Shown here piece by piece: positions 25,389-34,691 of a stretch of DNA of 64,000 nt. The DNA is from Sandarakinorhabdus glacialis (GTDB taxonomy: Bacteria; Pseudomonadota; Alphaproteobacteria; Sphingomonadales; Sphingomonadaceae). Where the stretch lies: NCBI RefSeq assembly GCF_014643455.1, contig NZ_BMJM01000006.1:180129-244128 (forward strand), given 5' to 3'. Made by a program: the position numbers and the translations under genes. The first letter of the stretch is position 1. Each line of letters opens with the position of its first letter. The notes under the pieces were generated by a model. It was given only the letters and a program-made list of their open reading frames with translations. It had not been told where the DNA came from and ran no database searches.

Positions 25389-26414
25389 ATGGCGGAAATT
25401 CGAGAACAGGCCGCGGGCGTCGATGCCGGGTTTCCGGCAGCTGCATCGGCGCAGGGGCTGGCCGACCGCGCCAAGCTGGCATTGATCGCAGTCGACCGGA
25501 CGCATATGCCGATGATGGTTTCCGACCCGCAACAGCCCGATGCGCCGATCATCCTCGCCAACCAGGCGTTTCTTGATTTGACCGGATATTCGGCTGACGA
25601 GGTGATCGGGCGTAATTGCCGGTTCCTGCAAGGACCGGGTACCGACCCCGCCGACGTGGCGGTCATCCGGGATGCGGTAGCTGCGGGCGAGAACGTCATC
25701 TGGCAGCTGAAGAATTATCGCAAGGACGGCAGCGCGTTCTGGAACCAACTGCACATCAGCCCGATCCGCGACGATGGCGGGGTGATGCGGTATTATTTCG
25801 CCTCGCAGCTCGATGTCACCGATGCCCGGCGGGCGCGCGAACTCGAGCAGGCCGAACATGCCTTGCTGAAGGAAGTCGATCATCGGGCGCAGAATGCGCT
25901 GGCGCTGGTGCAGGGTATCGTGCGGCTGACGCGCAACGACGACGCCCGGGACTATGCGCGGATGGTGATGGGGCGGGTCGAGGCGCTGGCCGACGCCCAT
26001 TCGATGCTGGCGGACCATCGCTGGCTACAGGTGCCGCTGTCGATGCTCATCCGGCGGCGGTTGACGCCGTGGACGGCGCGGCAGGTGCGGCTGTCGGGGA
26101 GCGAAGTCACCATCGACCCGGCGCAGGCGCAGCCGCTGGCGCTGCTGCTGCACGAACTGATGGGCAATGTGGTGGCGCACGGCGCGCTGTCGGTGCCGCA
26201 GGGCGGTCTCGATGTGACGTGGCAACGGGATGAGAAGGCGACGACGATCCGCTTTGCGGAGACTGGCGGGCCGAAGCCGGTCTTGCCAGCGCAGAAGGGG
26301 GTCGGCATCCGCTTGATGGAAGCGATTGCGGTACGCCAGTTGCGCGGGTCGCTCGAGATGGATTGGCGCCCGGAGGGTCTGACGGTGTGCCTGGCGGTGC
26401 CGGCGATAGCCTGA
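25389..26414 (+). CDS. LOV-domain blue-light sensor histidine kinase (HWE/HisKA_2 type)
   Basis: A 341-aa soluble photoreceptor kinase. The LOV domain spans about residues 35-145 and contains the canonical GRNCRFLQG, with the flavin-adduct Cys at residue 77, and LKNYRKDGSAFWN. A kinase of the HWE-like group follows: the phospho-His is at residue 165 (KEVDHRAQN), the N box is HELMGNVVAHG, and the G1 region reads FAETGG (Phe where HWE proteins have Trp). No response regulator is adjacent. In alphaproteobacteria such kinases often feed the general stress response, but no phyR/ecfG genes are present here. Confidence 0.92.
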   Translation: MAEIREQAAGVDAGFPAAASAQGLADRAKLALIAVDRTHMPMMVSDPQQPDAPIILANQAFLDLTGYSADEVIGRNCRFLQGPGTDPADVAVIRDAVAAGENVIWQLKNYRKDGSAFWNQLHISPIRDDGGVMRYYFASQLDVTDARRARELEQAEHALLKEVDHRAQNALALVQGIVRLTRNDDARDYARMVMGRVEALADAHSMLADHRWLQVPLSMLIRRRLTPWTARQVRLSGSEVTIDPAQAQPLALLLHELMGNVVAHGALSVPQGGLDVTWQRDEKATTIRFAETGGPKPVLPAQKGVGIRLMEAIAVRQLRGSLEMDWRPEGLTVCLAVPAIA

Positions 26415-26418
26415 CTTA

Positions 26419-26451
26419 GTCGGCGCCGGTCTGCGAGTCGGGCGCGCCGAC
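26419..26451. terminator. stem-loop between convergent genes
   Basis: GTCGGCGC and GCGCCGAC form an 8-bp stem with a 17-nt loop between the convergent ends of the LOV kinase and the membrane protein gene. There is no T-run, so this is only a possible bidirectional terminator. Confidence 0.3.
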
Positions 26452-26536
26452 CTGACCTGGGTGTAGTGCTTCGGGACGATCGGCACGGCCTTGGTGGCGA
26501 CGGTGCGCAGGGCCGGGCGATCATTTAGAACTTGGG

Positions 26537-28471
26537 TCAGGAGCGCCTGAAAAGATTGGCGAATGTCGTCGTCAGCGCCGGTGCGCCGGCAGCGAGCAGA
26601 GGGACCATGGCGGCGAGGTTCTGGTCGGAGCCGATGATGAAGGCGAGGGCGACGACCATGGCGGCAAGGCCGATGCCGATCGGCAGGCGGGCGGCGGCCC
26701 AGCCGCCGTCGGGTTGCTCGACGCGCCAGGTGGCGAGGGTTTCGGGGCGCTCGGCCTGGCGGACGAAGGCGGCAAAACTGGCGTTCATCAGCCGCGGGGC
26801 GGGGTCGAGGACCACCAACCCGCGGCGGACGAGCGATTTCAGCGCGAGGGCAGCGACGAAATTGACGAAGCGGCCCTTGGCGAGAGCATCGAGGACCAGC
26901 CGTTCGCTATGGGTCGAGGACGACCAGCACTGCTGGTAATATTCGATGACGGCGCCCCAGGCGTAGTCGATGGCGGCTTCGGGGGAGGCGGGTTGCATCT
27001 CGCACGCCCAGCGGGTGACCGGGGCGGTGTAGGCGTTGCGATACGCCTTTGCAGCGACCGGGAACCGGCCGCCATGGTCCTCGAATTCCAGATCGCGAAA
27101 GGTGGCGCCGGCGATGACGCTGCCGGGCAGCCAGCGCATTTCGTCGATAAGGACGGCGATGCCCTGGCGGGTGGCGCGGGGCCATTTCCGAACATGTGCC
27201 AGGCGCTTGACCATCAAGGTGGCGGCCTTGTTGTCAATTTTGTCGACGGGGGCGAAATTGAAGGTAGCGAAATCCTGGAACAACCGCGCCCAGCGCAGTT
27301 CCTCGCGGGCCTTTTGCGTAGCTGACGCCTCGGTGTCGCTACGCTGTTTTTCGATATCGAAGGCGTCGAGTATGCGATCGAGCGGGGCGCGGTCGCTGAT
27401 GACGACGAGGCTTTTGCCCGAGCGCTGGGCGCCGGCATCCGCCGCCAGTCGTTCGAGGATGGCCAGCGCGGCGCGGCGGCGTTCGGGATCGCGCAGGATG
27501 AGCTCGAGCCCGAAGGCGACGATCCGAGTCCTGTTGTCCCACTCGGGGGGCGGGGGCCATCGTTCGATGCCGTCCGCGCCGGCCGTCTTGCCGGTGGCGC
27601 TGACAAGATCGACGAGCTTGGCCTTGTCGCCGTTGAGGACCCATTCGCGCAGCGCGCGTTGCGGGGCGACAAGGAGGGACTTGGCGCCGAGCTCATTGTA
27701 TTTATGAGGGTCGGGATTGGCAGTGGTGCCGAGCCACAGCATCGGCAGTTGGGCCGGGGCAAGGGCGACTTCGAAGCCGAGCAGCGAGCGGAATATGCGG
27801 CGGGTAAACCAGGCAAGGCCGGCGACCATGCCGAGCGCGAGCGCGGAGATGGCGATGAGGCGCAGCAGCATTGCCGCCGAGGGCGCCAGCCCGGCGAGAT
27901 AGGCCCGGGGCAGGTGGCGACCGGTGATGGCAACCGGGGCGGCGTTGCAGATGGCGCCGGTCGTGTCGGCGTCGCAGAGCACGGCGACCGGGTCGGAGAG
28001 GCTGTCCTGGAGCGATCGGATCGCGGCACTGACAAGGACCAGCGGTTTTGAAGCGGCGGCGGGAGAATCGCCAACCGGCGGAAAGACGCCGGCGCCTTCG
28101 TCGGCCGAGGGGCGGCGATGATCATGGTCGAAGCCGTAGAAGGCCTGCTGGATCGCGGCGGTCTGGCGGTTGCGCTCGTCGACGGCCTCGACGGCGGCGC
28201 GGTAGGCGCCGGCGTCGCGCCCGGCCGAAGTCAGTGCGAGGGCGTCGGTCCAGAAGGCGAAAGTGGGGGCGACGGCGGTGCACATCAGCAATGCGGCAGT
28301 AAAGTGAGTGAAACGCCGCTGGGTGAGCGGCGACAGTGGCGCATCGGCCGAATCGATCGTGCCGAGACGCCGGGCAGTGACGACGAGGACTGCGATCACG
28401 ATGGCGACGACGATGATCACGCCGAGGCCGGGCACGCCGGCAAGGCCGGACAAGGCCACGGCAGCGACCAT
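26537..28471 (-). CDS. membrane protein, C-terminal piece of a stop-interrupted sensor frame
   Basis: 644 residues from the ATG at 28471 (a TTG at 28477 adds two). N-terminal helices at about residues 1-35 and further hydrophobic segments precede a cytoplasmic region. That region includes a GxxxxGKS string (GAQRSGKS, about residue 346) and a winged-helix-like stretch ending RRGLVVLDPAPRLMNASF. Two helices close the C-terminus. The tail pattern resembles STAND/AAA-like membrane proteins, but this is weak. The start codons have no ribosome site, and the reading frame is continuous with the preceding 739-aa piece apart from one TAG at 28550-28552. Protein-like codons (RRFWPHEAAGNTY...) follow that stop directly. 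Confidence 0.6.
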   Translation of the reverse strand: MVAAVALSGLAGVPGLGVIIVVAIVIAVLVVTARRLGTIDSADAPLSPLTQRRFTHFTAALLMCTAVAPTFAFWTDALALTSAGRDAGAYRAAVEAVDERNRQTAAIQQAFYGFDHDHRRPSADEGAGVFPPVGDSPAAASKPLVLVSAAIRSLQDSLSDPVAVLCDADTTGAICNAAPVAITGRHLPRAYLAGLAPSAAMLLRLIAISALALGMVAGLAWFTRRIFRSLLGFEVALAPAQLPMLWLGTTANPDPHKYNELGAKSLLVAPQRALREWVLNGDKAKLVDLVSATGKTAGADGIERWPPPPEWDNRTRIVAFGLELILRDPERRRAALAILERLAADAGAQRSGKSLVVISDRAPLDRILDAFDIEKQRSDTEASATQKAREELRWARLFQDFATFNFAPVDKIDNKAATLMVKRLAHVRKWPRATRQGIAVLIDEMRWLPGSVIAGATFRDLEFEDHGGRFPVAAKAYRNAYTAPVTRWACEMQPASPEAAIDYAWGAVIEYYQQCWSSSTHSERLVLDALAKGRFVNFVAALALKSLVRRGLVVLDPAPRLMNASFAAFVRQAERPETLATWRVEQPDGGWAAARLPIGIGLAAMVVALAFIIGSDQNLAAMVPLLAAGAPALTTTFANLFRRS

Positions 28472-28549
28472 CGCCAACGCAGCGCCGGCGAGTTTGGGGA
28501 CCAGTTCGGCATAGGTATTGCCGGCGGCTTCGTGCGGCCAGAAGCGGCG

Positions 28550-30769
28550 CTAGCGGCCGCGTGCGGTAGCCGCGCCGACGCGGATCGGGGTGGGTTGCCA
28601 CGGCTTGTACCAGTGCTTGGCGCCGCTGCGCCGGACGGTGATGATGATGACGACGAGCGCCGCGGCGCCGACCGCGACCCACAGGAACAGGGTCCAGCGC
28701 CCGGCTTGCGCGGCGATGATGTCGATATCGTCGGCGGCGTGAAAGACGACGACCGCCCAATTGGTGCCGGGCACGGATTGCGCGACGAAATGCTGGCTGC
28801 GGCCGTCGTAGGGGATCGTGAAGGCGAGCGGCGTCGGCTCGGGCGCCTCGGCGTAACGATCGGGCAGGGTGCGCAGGCGGTTGCGGATATCGCTGCGGTT
28901 GCCGAGCTGCACGGCGAACTGATCAACGCCGCCGCGTTCGCGTTCGGTGTGAAACAGCACCGGAAGGTCGGGCCGGCTGCGATCGACGACGAGGAAGCGA
29001 TACGGGTACGGCAGCACGGGAGCGAGGAAACTGCGCACCAGCACCGGCAGGCGGTAGGCGCCATCGAGTGCACCGCCATCGAGGAAGGTGTTGGGCGTGC
29101 AGTCGGCAGGCGGAGGGGTCTTGCGGACAGGAGTTTCCGCCGGGACACCATAGGGTCCGGGGGCGGAGCGTGCGTCGACCGCCATGATGGTCTTGTCGAT
29201 GCCGTCGGTCTGCGAGCGAATGACATCGATGGTGTAGATGATCCGGGTACAGGCATGGGGTGATGGCGCGAGATCCTCGCCGCGCTGGAGGTCGGTGAAA
29301 TAGGCGCGGCGTCCGATGTCGGGACGGACGGCGGAATTGCCGCGGTAGCTGATCAGGGGCGACTTGGGCGCCTGGCGGCCGCTCCAGTCGAAGAAGGCGA
29401 TCGATTCGACGCGGGGCAACGCGGCGTCGGATTCCATCTCGTCGGGGCGCGTTATTTGTGCCCAGGCATTGGGGTCTATCGCGGGGTATGTGGGGGCCGG
29501 CGGGGGATTTCTATTCGGAATCGTGGGTCGCAGCTGCGCGGCTTTTTCCTGCACGATGTCGACGGCGCGGCCGATTTCGCTGCCAGCCGATGTGCTCATC
29601 ATGTTGACCAGTTTCGTCGCCTCGACACGGGCGGCATTGCGTTCGGTGCTGATCTCGATTGCGAACAACAGCAGCAAGGCAGCGAGTCCGGCGGCCATCT
29701 GGAGGCCTGCGACGACGCCTGCGACTTCGATCCCGTGGAGCGATTCATTGGCGCCGATGAGCGTCAGGCGCAGCGCCGGGAACAGCGCCAGCGCCGTCAG
29801 CACGGTGATGGCGAAGCCGAAGATCAGCGCCGGAGGCGGCGAGAACCAGCGGGCGCGCACCTTTTCGGCCGGCATCAGCGTGACGGCGTAGCAGGCGGTG
29901 GTCAGCCGATCGCTGTCAGTGGCGGTATCGATGCATGGCGGCGGTACGCCGGGCAGGCTGAAGGCGCGGGCGTAGACGGTGTAGCTGGTGTTGCCGATCT
30001 CGATCTCGCCGGGACGACGCAGCAGGCCGACGGAGAGCGGCGACGCCTTGGTGCCGGCAGTGTTGAAGAAACCGAGCGTGCCGAGGCTCGAGAAGCGGAG
30101 GTCTTCGAGCTTGCGGATCGGCAGCTCGCCGGCGCCTGTGGACGCGAAGATGTGGCCTTGGGCATCGGTGACGAGCAGGTGGGAAAAGTCTTCGCCGCTG
30201 CGTTCGAGGGCGACCAGGCGATCGAGCGGTACGGCGACGCGGAAGCAGATGCGGGGCTGGGTGGCGAGTGGCTCGGCGTTTGCGGGGCTCGCGGTGGCGG
30301 TCGCGGTCGCAGTGCCGGCGGTTGCGGTGGCTTTCGTGGTCGCAGACGGGGATGGTTTTGCGGCCGGGGCGGGGGCGGGGGCAGGGGCAGGGAGGGCACC
30401 GGCGGGCGGGTTGGTCTTCATGACGGCAGCAGCGCGCGCGGTGGGCGATTGCTGGTCCAGCCTGGCACCGTCGGGCATGTCGCCGGCCCAGATTTCATCA
30501 AAGCTAAGCGCCGAGGCGACGATGAAGGCCTGGCCGGCACCGGGGCGCGACGAGCGGACGAAGGCGCGGCGTTCGTTGACTGCGCGGCCGGTGTCGGGGT
30601 CGACCTGGCCTTGCGGGCAGTTCGCGCCGGCGATGGCATAGCGGATGCGCAGCGTGCCGAGATCGGGATGCTGCAACTGCGCCGCATATTGCCAGCCTTC
30701 GGCCTGTTCGGCGGCCGTCGCCGGCCTGGCGCGATTGCGGGCGAAATTGGTGCGGGCGAGCTGCCGCAC
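28550..30769 (-). CDS. extracytoplasmic sensor-like membrane protein, middle piece
   Basis: 739 residues from a GTG at 30769. The layout is an extracytoplasmic domain of about 330 residues with an Ala/Pro-rich linker, then helices near 330-360 and 370-400. A second extracytoplasmic, Cache-like domain follows (STSAGSEIGRAVDIVQEK..., RRAYFTDLQRG, FTIPYDGRSQHFVAQSVPG). A helix at WTLFLWVAVGAAALVVIIITV closes it. The segment has no N-terminal signal or membrane helix of its own. That helix is encoded in the same frame just upstream (30818-31030), separated by a TAA at 30818-30820. Coding-like codons fill the gap between that TAA and the GTG, so the GTG is probably not the ancestral start. Confidence 0.65.
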   Translation of the reverse strand: MRQLARTNFARNRARPATAAEQAEGWQYAAQLQHPDLGTLRIRYAIAGANCPQGQVDPDTGRAVNERRAFVRSSRPGAGQAFIVASALSFDEIWAGDMPDGARLDQQSPTARAAAVMKTNPPAGALPAPAPAPAPAAKPSPSATTKATATAGTATATATASPANAEPLATQPRICFRVAVPLDRLVALERSGEDFSHLLVTDAQGHIFASTGAGELPIRKLEDLRFSSLGTLGFFNTAGTKASPLSVGLLRRPGEIEIGNTSYTVYARAFSLPGVPPPCIDTATDSDRLTTACYAVTLMPAEKVRARWFSPPPALIFGFAITVLTALALFPALRLTLIGANESLHGIEVAGVVAGLQMAAGLAALLLLFAIEISTERNAARVEATKLVNMMSTSAGSEIGRAVDIVQEKAAQLRPTIPNRNPPPAPTYPAIDPNAWAQITRPDEMESDAALPRVESIAFFDWSGRQAPKSPLISYRGNSAVRPDIGRRAYFTDLQRGEDLAPSPHACTRIIYTIDVIRSQTDGIDKTIMAVDARSAPGPYGVPAETPVRKTPPPADCTPNTFLDGGALDGAYRLPVLVRSFLAPVLPYPYRFLVVDRSRPDLPVLFHTERERGGVDQFAVQLGNRSDIRNRLRTLPDRYAEAPEPTPLAFTIPYDGRSQHFVAQSVPGTNWAVVVFHAADDIDIIAAQAGRWTLFLWVAVGAAALVVIIITVRRSGAKHWYKPWQPTPIRVGAATARGR

Positions 30770-30817
30770 GTCCGTCGGCCAGGTTTCGAGACCGCGCGCC
30801 GCGACGGCGAGATCGCT

Positions 30818-31030
30818 TTAATTGCGGCGATGGGTGTCCTCGACGACGCCGCGGCTGAAGATCAGCACATAGGCGGCGGAGAACAGCATCAACGTCAGCA
30901 GGATCATCGCGGTGGTGCGCGCCCAGCGCGCGGCGCGTGACCATTTGCCGGTCTGGCTGCGGACGGCGGGGCCGAGCTCGCCGACGGCCTTGATGGCGGT
31001 TCCGACTGCCGAGGCCTCGGCGGGGGTCAT
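30818..31030 (-). CDS. 70-aa single-helix membrane peptide, N-terminal piece of the sensor frame
   Basis: The ATG at 31030 overlaps the patatin stop by 4 nt, a normal coupled start. It encodes 70 residues: an amphipathic N-terminus, one transmembrane helix (TTAMILLTLMLFSAAYVLIF) and a short external tail ending at TAA (30818-30820). Translation past that stop continues in the same frame into the Cache-like protein. The piece therefore looks like the anchor of a larger sensor. A CAA-to-TAA change would explain the break. A genuine 70-aa membrane peptide is the alternative. Confidence 0.6.
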   Translation of the reverse strand: MTPAEASAVGTAIKAVGELGPAVRSQTGKWSRAARWARTTAMILLTLMLFSAAYVLIFSRGVVEDTHRRN

Positions 31031-32364
31031 GGTGTGGTGGCCGGCGGGCTGACGAACTCCCAGTTCGGCGCAGCACCGGCGGCGCGGCCATAAGCGATCA
31101 GGCACTGCATGAATGGCGGCGGGAACGGGTTGCCGGCGGCGGCGTCGAGGAGCGCTTTGCAGGTGCTGCTGTTGTAGGGCTGGTCTTCGAAGCCGCGAGC
31201 GGTGCGCAGCCGGACGATGCCGTTGTCGCTGCCGAACTCGCGCACCCGGCGCACCGAGAATTCGTAGATCTGGTTGACCAGCATGTCCTTGGTGCGCCCG
31301 ACGAGCGAGAGCAGCGACCATTCGCTGGCCCATTTGGCGTTCGGATCGAGTGTGCGGTCCTCGATTGCCAGCGGGCCGTTGACGATGACGCTGGTGTTGA
31401 AGCGGGGGCGGCGGGGCGCGGCGGTTTCGGGCGTGCCGTCGGGACGCAGGATTTCCTGGAGAAAGACGCCGTTGCGCAGGCCGGCGTCCATGTACATTCG
31501 GGTCGGAAAGGGTTTGCCGGGCTGGCTGGCGATGAACACCGGGAAGGCGGCCAGAGGCTCCGAGGAGGCCGCCAGCATGACGTCGATATAGCATTGGCGA
31601 TAGCGTTCGGCATCGGCCGGCTCGGCGAGCGCGCGGCGCCCGAGATCGGTCATGTCGACGGCATAGGCACGGCCGTCGTCCATATCGACGACCCCCACGA
31701 ACAGCGCGCGGCCGGTGGCGCCCTGGGTGCCGACGCGGCGCAGGGTCTCGGGGTCGATCATGGCGTCGAGGCGGCGGCGCAGCGGGGCGAGATCGGCAGC
31801 CGCCCCCTTGCGGACGGCGGTAAGCTCGTTGCCGAGGATGGTGACGATCGCATCGGAGGAGGCGAAGGTGTAGGCGAGCGGCAGGTCGTCGATGTAGCGC
31901 CGGCCCTGGCCGGGTTGGGGCGCGCCCGGCGGCAGGGCTAGATCGAGGGCGGCGGGATAGGCGCGGTCGGCGGCGACAGGCTCGTTGCCGAGGAAGGCGA
32001 AGGTGCTTTGCAGGGCGCCGGTGCTGACCCCGGTGACAGCGACGAAGCTGGGGCGGTTCGGCCAGGCGATGAGGAAACCGGCGCCGAACGCGCCCCATTT
32101 GCCGCCGCCCGACAGGACGAGGTTTTCGGGAGTAGCGGCGGGGGTGCTTTCGTTTTGCCGGTCGCGGTCCGGCTGGAGGGCTGACTGGGCAGCGGCTTCG
32201 ACGGCGGCGCGGTAGGTGGCGGCGGGGGCGCCTTCGCTGCTGTCGCCGAGGGCGTCGATCTCGACGGGGAGCGTGCGCAGCGGGCAGGCTCGCCCGGCAA
32301 GGCGCTGCTGGGCGCAGCCGGTGGCGGCCAGCAACGCGGCGATCATGATGAGGCGAGGGCTCAT
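31027..32364 (-). CDS. patatin-like phospholipase lipoprotein
   Basis: A 445-aa protein with a lipoprotein signal (lipobox AATGC, Cys17) and a patatin fold. The oxyanion loop is SGGGKWGAFGAGF, the nucleophile elbow GVSTG holds the catalytic Ser, and DAG in YMDAGLRNG supplies the Asp of the dyad. Patatins hydrolyse lipid acyl chains, and here the enzyme would sit on the periplasmic face. The start at 32364 has a GGAG site. It is coupled by a 4-nt overlap to the sensor frame that follows, which suggests a functional pair. Confidence 0.88.
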   Translation of the reverse strand: MSPRLIMIAALLAATGCAQQRLAGRACPLRTLPVEIDALGDSSEGAPAATYRAAVEAAAQSALQPDRDRQNESTPAATPENLVLSGGGKWGAFGAGFLIAWPNRPSFVAVTGVSTGALQSTFAFLGNEPVAADRAYPAALDLALPPGAPQPGQGRRYIDDLPLAYTFASSDAIVTILGNELTAVRKGAAADLAPLRRRLDAMIDPETLRRVGTQGATGRALFVGVVDMDDGRAYAVDMTDLGRRALAEPADAERYRQCYIDVMLAASSEPLAAFPVFIASQPGKPFPTRMYMDAGLRNGVFLQEILRPDGTPETAAPRRPRFNTSVIVNGPLAIEDRTLDPNAKWASEWSLLSLVGRTKDMLVNQIYEFSVRRVREFGSDNGIVRLRTARGFEDQPYNSSTCKALLDAAAGNPFPPPFMQCLIAYGRAAGAAPNWEFVSPPATTP

Positions 32365-32719
32365 GGCATTTCTCCGGTTGCCGGGTTGATGAACCTGGGG
32401 CATCGCGCCGCCGCACACAGTCCTGCTGCAGTCGATCCTGCCATTTCGGCATCCCCTGTAAAGTGGTCGCGAGCATAGTCCGGCAGCGCGCGCCGGCGCT
32501 GCGGCGCGGTCGTGCGATGATTGCTATTTTGCGCCGATAGAAGCGGAAGCGGTCCGACTATTGTTGCTATGTTCGCATTTGCCGACCGGGCCGGGCCGAT
32601 CCGCATCCCAAAGTATCATGTCCTGAATCGGCTTTTGGCCTGACATCGCGTTCGACTAGCGTTTGTCTTGCAGGGGGAATTCGAGACTTTGGTGGCAGTT
32701 CCCGAACGGGAGGTTTTCG
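32365..32719. promoter_or_regulatory. 355-nt divergent promoter region, patatin operon / CDP-sugar operon
   Basis: No gene is seen. It holds a 7-bp hairpin at 32483-32502 and an AT-richer segment at about 32520-32580, where promoters for one or both directions could lie. A GGGAGG ribosome site precedes rfbF. This is the left border of the exopolysaccharide locus. Confidence 0.45.
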
Positions 32720-33532
32720 ATGCAGGTCGTTCTGCTCGCCGGGGGGCTGGGTTCCCGGTTGTCGGAGGAAACCGTGAGGGTGCCCAAGCCGATGGTCGAG
32801 GTCGGCGGGCGGCCGATCATTCTGCATGTCATGGATATCTACAGCCATTGGGGCCACCACGACTTCGTCGTCGCGTGCGGTTTCAAGGCGATGCAGATGA
32901 AGGGGTTTTTCCAGGGCCTGCACCTGCTGAACAATGATTTCACCGTGGCGCTGTGCGACGGCGCGCTCAAGCTGGCGCCGAACCGGGTGACCGACTGGAG
33001 CGTCTCGGTGGTCGACACCGGGCTGTCGACGATGACCGGCGGGCGGTTGCGGCGGCTGCGGACCTGGCTGGCCGACGAAACATTCATGGTCACCTATTCG
33101 GACGGCGTCGGCAATGTCGACATCGATGCGCTGCTGAAGTTTCACCGCAGCCACGGCAAGCTGGCGACGGTGACCGCGGTGCAGCCGCCGGCGCGGTTCG
33201 GCAATCTCGAGCTGGATGGCGACCAGGTGACCGAGTTCACCGAGAAGGTGCAGAAGCACGAGACCTGGATCAATGGCGGCTATTTCGTCTTCGAGCCGGG
33301 GGTGCTGGATTATCTTTCGGCAGATGACGAGCCGCTGGAATCGGCGCCGTTGGCGCGGCTGGCGCAGGATGGCCAGTTGATGGCGTATAAGCACACCGGA
33401 TTCTGGCACCCGATGGATACGGTGCGCGATCGCGATACGCTCGATGGGCTGGCGTGCGATGCAGTGCCGCCGTGGTTGGCGTTTGCTGGCGCGCCCGAGC
33501 GCGTGGTTCAGCCGGGCCTCGTGCATGCGTGA
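32720..33532 (+). CDS. rfbF: glucose-1-phosphate cytidylyltransferase
   Basis: A 270-aa nucleotidyltransferase making CDP-glucose from CTP and glucose-1-phosphate. The signature LAGGLGSRLSEETVRVPKPM at the N-terminus, GGRPIILHVMDIYS and the GFWHPMDT segment are diagnostic. The start is fixed by GGGAGG seven bases upstream. It overlaps rfbG by 8 nt. It opens the CDP-linked deoxysugar operon. Confidence 0.93.
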   Translation: MQVVLLAGGLGSRLSEETVRVPKPMVEVGGRPIILHVMDIYSHWGHHDFVVACGFKAMQMKGFFQGLHLLNNDFTVALCDGALKLAPNRVTDWSVSVVDTGLSTMTGGRLRRLRTWLADETFMVTYSDGVGNVDIDALLKFHRSHGKLATVTAVQPPARFGNLELDGDQVTEFTEKVQKHETWINGGYFVFEPGVLDYLSADDEPLESAPLARLAQDGQLMAYKHTGFWHPMDTVRDRDTLDGLACDAVPPWLAFAGAPERVVQPGLVHA

Positions 33533-34691
33533 TCAGTGGCAGTCCGGGTGCGACGAAGCACGCATTCGCGAGGCCCTGGTGGGTCGGCGCGTGCTGTTGA
33601 CCGGGCATACCGGGTTCAAGGGTGGCTGGCTGGCGCTGTGGCTGACGCGGCTGGGCGCGCATGTCGTCGGCGTGGCGCTGCCGCCGGAGCCGGGGTCCTC
33701 GATGTTCGAGGCGGCGGGCATTGCCGATGCGATCGATAGCCGGTTCGGGGATATCCGGTCACCGGAAAGTTTTGCGGCTGCGGTCGGCGATTTCGATGCG
33801 GAGGTCGTCTTTCATCTGGCGGCGCAGGCGATCGTGCGGCGGTCGCATGCCGATCCGGTCGATACGTTCCTGACCAATACGGTTGGTACGGCGGTGGTGC
33901 TCGATGCGGCGCGGCGGATGCCGTCGTTGCGCGCGATCGTCGTGGTAACATCCGATAAATGCTATGAAAATCGCGAATGGGCTTGGGGATATCGGGAGAG
34001 TGATGCTCTGGGCGGCGCCGATCCGTACAGCGCGTCGAAGGCCTGCACCGAGATTGTCGCGGCCTGTTACCGGCGGTCGTTCTTTGCGGGTGCCGAGGGT
34101 CCGCAACTGGCGACGGTGCGCGGCGGCAATGTCATCGGCGGCGGAGACTGGTCGGCGGATCGGCTGCTGCCCGATATCGTTCGCGCCGTGCTCGCCGACA
34201 CGCCGGTGCTGATCCGCAACCCGGGCAGCGTGCGGCCGTGGCAGCATGTGCTCGATGCCCTGTCGGGATATCTGACGGTGGCGGCGCGGTTGCTCGAGGA
34301 CGGCGCCGATGTGGCCGAGGCCTGGAATTTCGGGCCCGATCCGCGCGGCTATGTCGATGTCGAGACGATTGCCGGGATGACGGCAAGGGCCTGGGGTCCG
34401 GGTGGGCCGCGGTTCGGTTTCGGCAGCGATGGCGGGCCGCACGAGGCGAGTTTGCTCGGGCTGGACAGTGCCAAGGCGGCGGCGCGGCTCGGCTGGCGGC
34501 CGACACTCGACCTTGGCCAGGCGATTGCGATGACGACCGACTGGTATCGCCATTGGGCGGACGGTCGCCACGACATGGGCGCGCTGAGCCGGGCGCAGAT
34601 CGCGGCGTTCATCGATGCGGCTGCGCTCGCCGACCGCCCGCGCAGCCATTCCCGTTTTGAATTTGCAGGAGATCGTCAGCAATGCGCGTGA
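33525..34691 (+). CDS. rfbG: CDP-glucose 4,6-dehydratase
   Basis: A 388-aa extended SDR converting CDP-glucose to CDP-4-keto-6-deoxyglucose. The NAD motif is GHTGFKGGWLALWL and the active site includes TSDKCYENREWAWGY and YSASK. It starts within the last codons of rfbF, and its end overlaps the next gene by 10 nt. Confidence 0.93.
   Translation: MRDQWQSGCDEARIREALVGRRVLLTGHTGFKGGWLALWLTRLGAHVVGVALPPEPGSSMFEAAGIADAIDSRFGDIRSPESFAAAVGDFDAEVVFHLAAQAIVRRSHADPVDTFLTNTVGTAVVLDAARRMPSLRAIVVVTSDKCYENREWAWGYRESDALGGADPYSASKACTEIVAACYRRSFFAGAEGPQLATVRGGNVIGGGDWSADRLLPDIVRAVLADTPVLIRNPGSVRPWQHVLDALSGYLTVAARLLEDGADVAEAWNFGPDPRGYVDVETIAGMTARAWGPGGPRFGFGSDGGPHEASLLGLDSAKAAARLGWRPTLDLGQAIAMTTDWYRHWADGRHDMGALSRAQIAAFIDAAALADRPRSHSRFEFAGDRQQCA

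Noticed and set aside
32365..32719. Riboswitch or small RNA in the divergent region before rfbF
   Set aside because: Only one short hairpin is visible and no known riboswitch core could be recognised.
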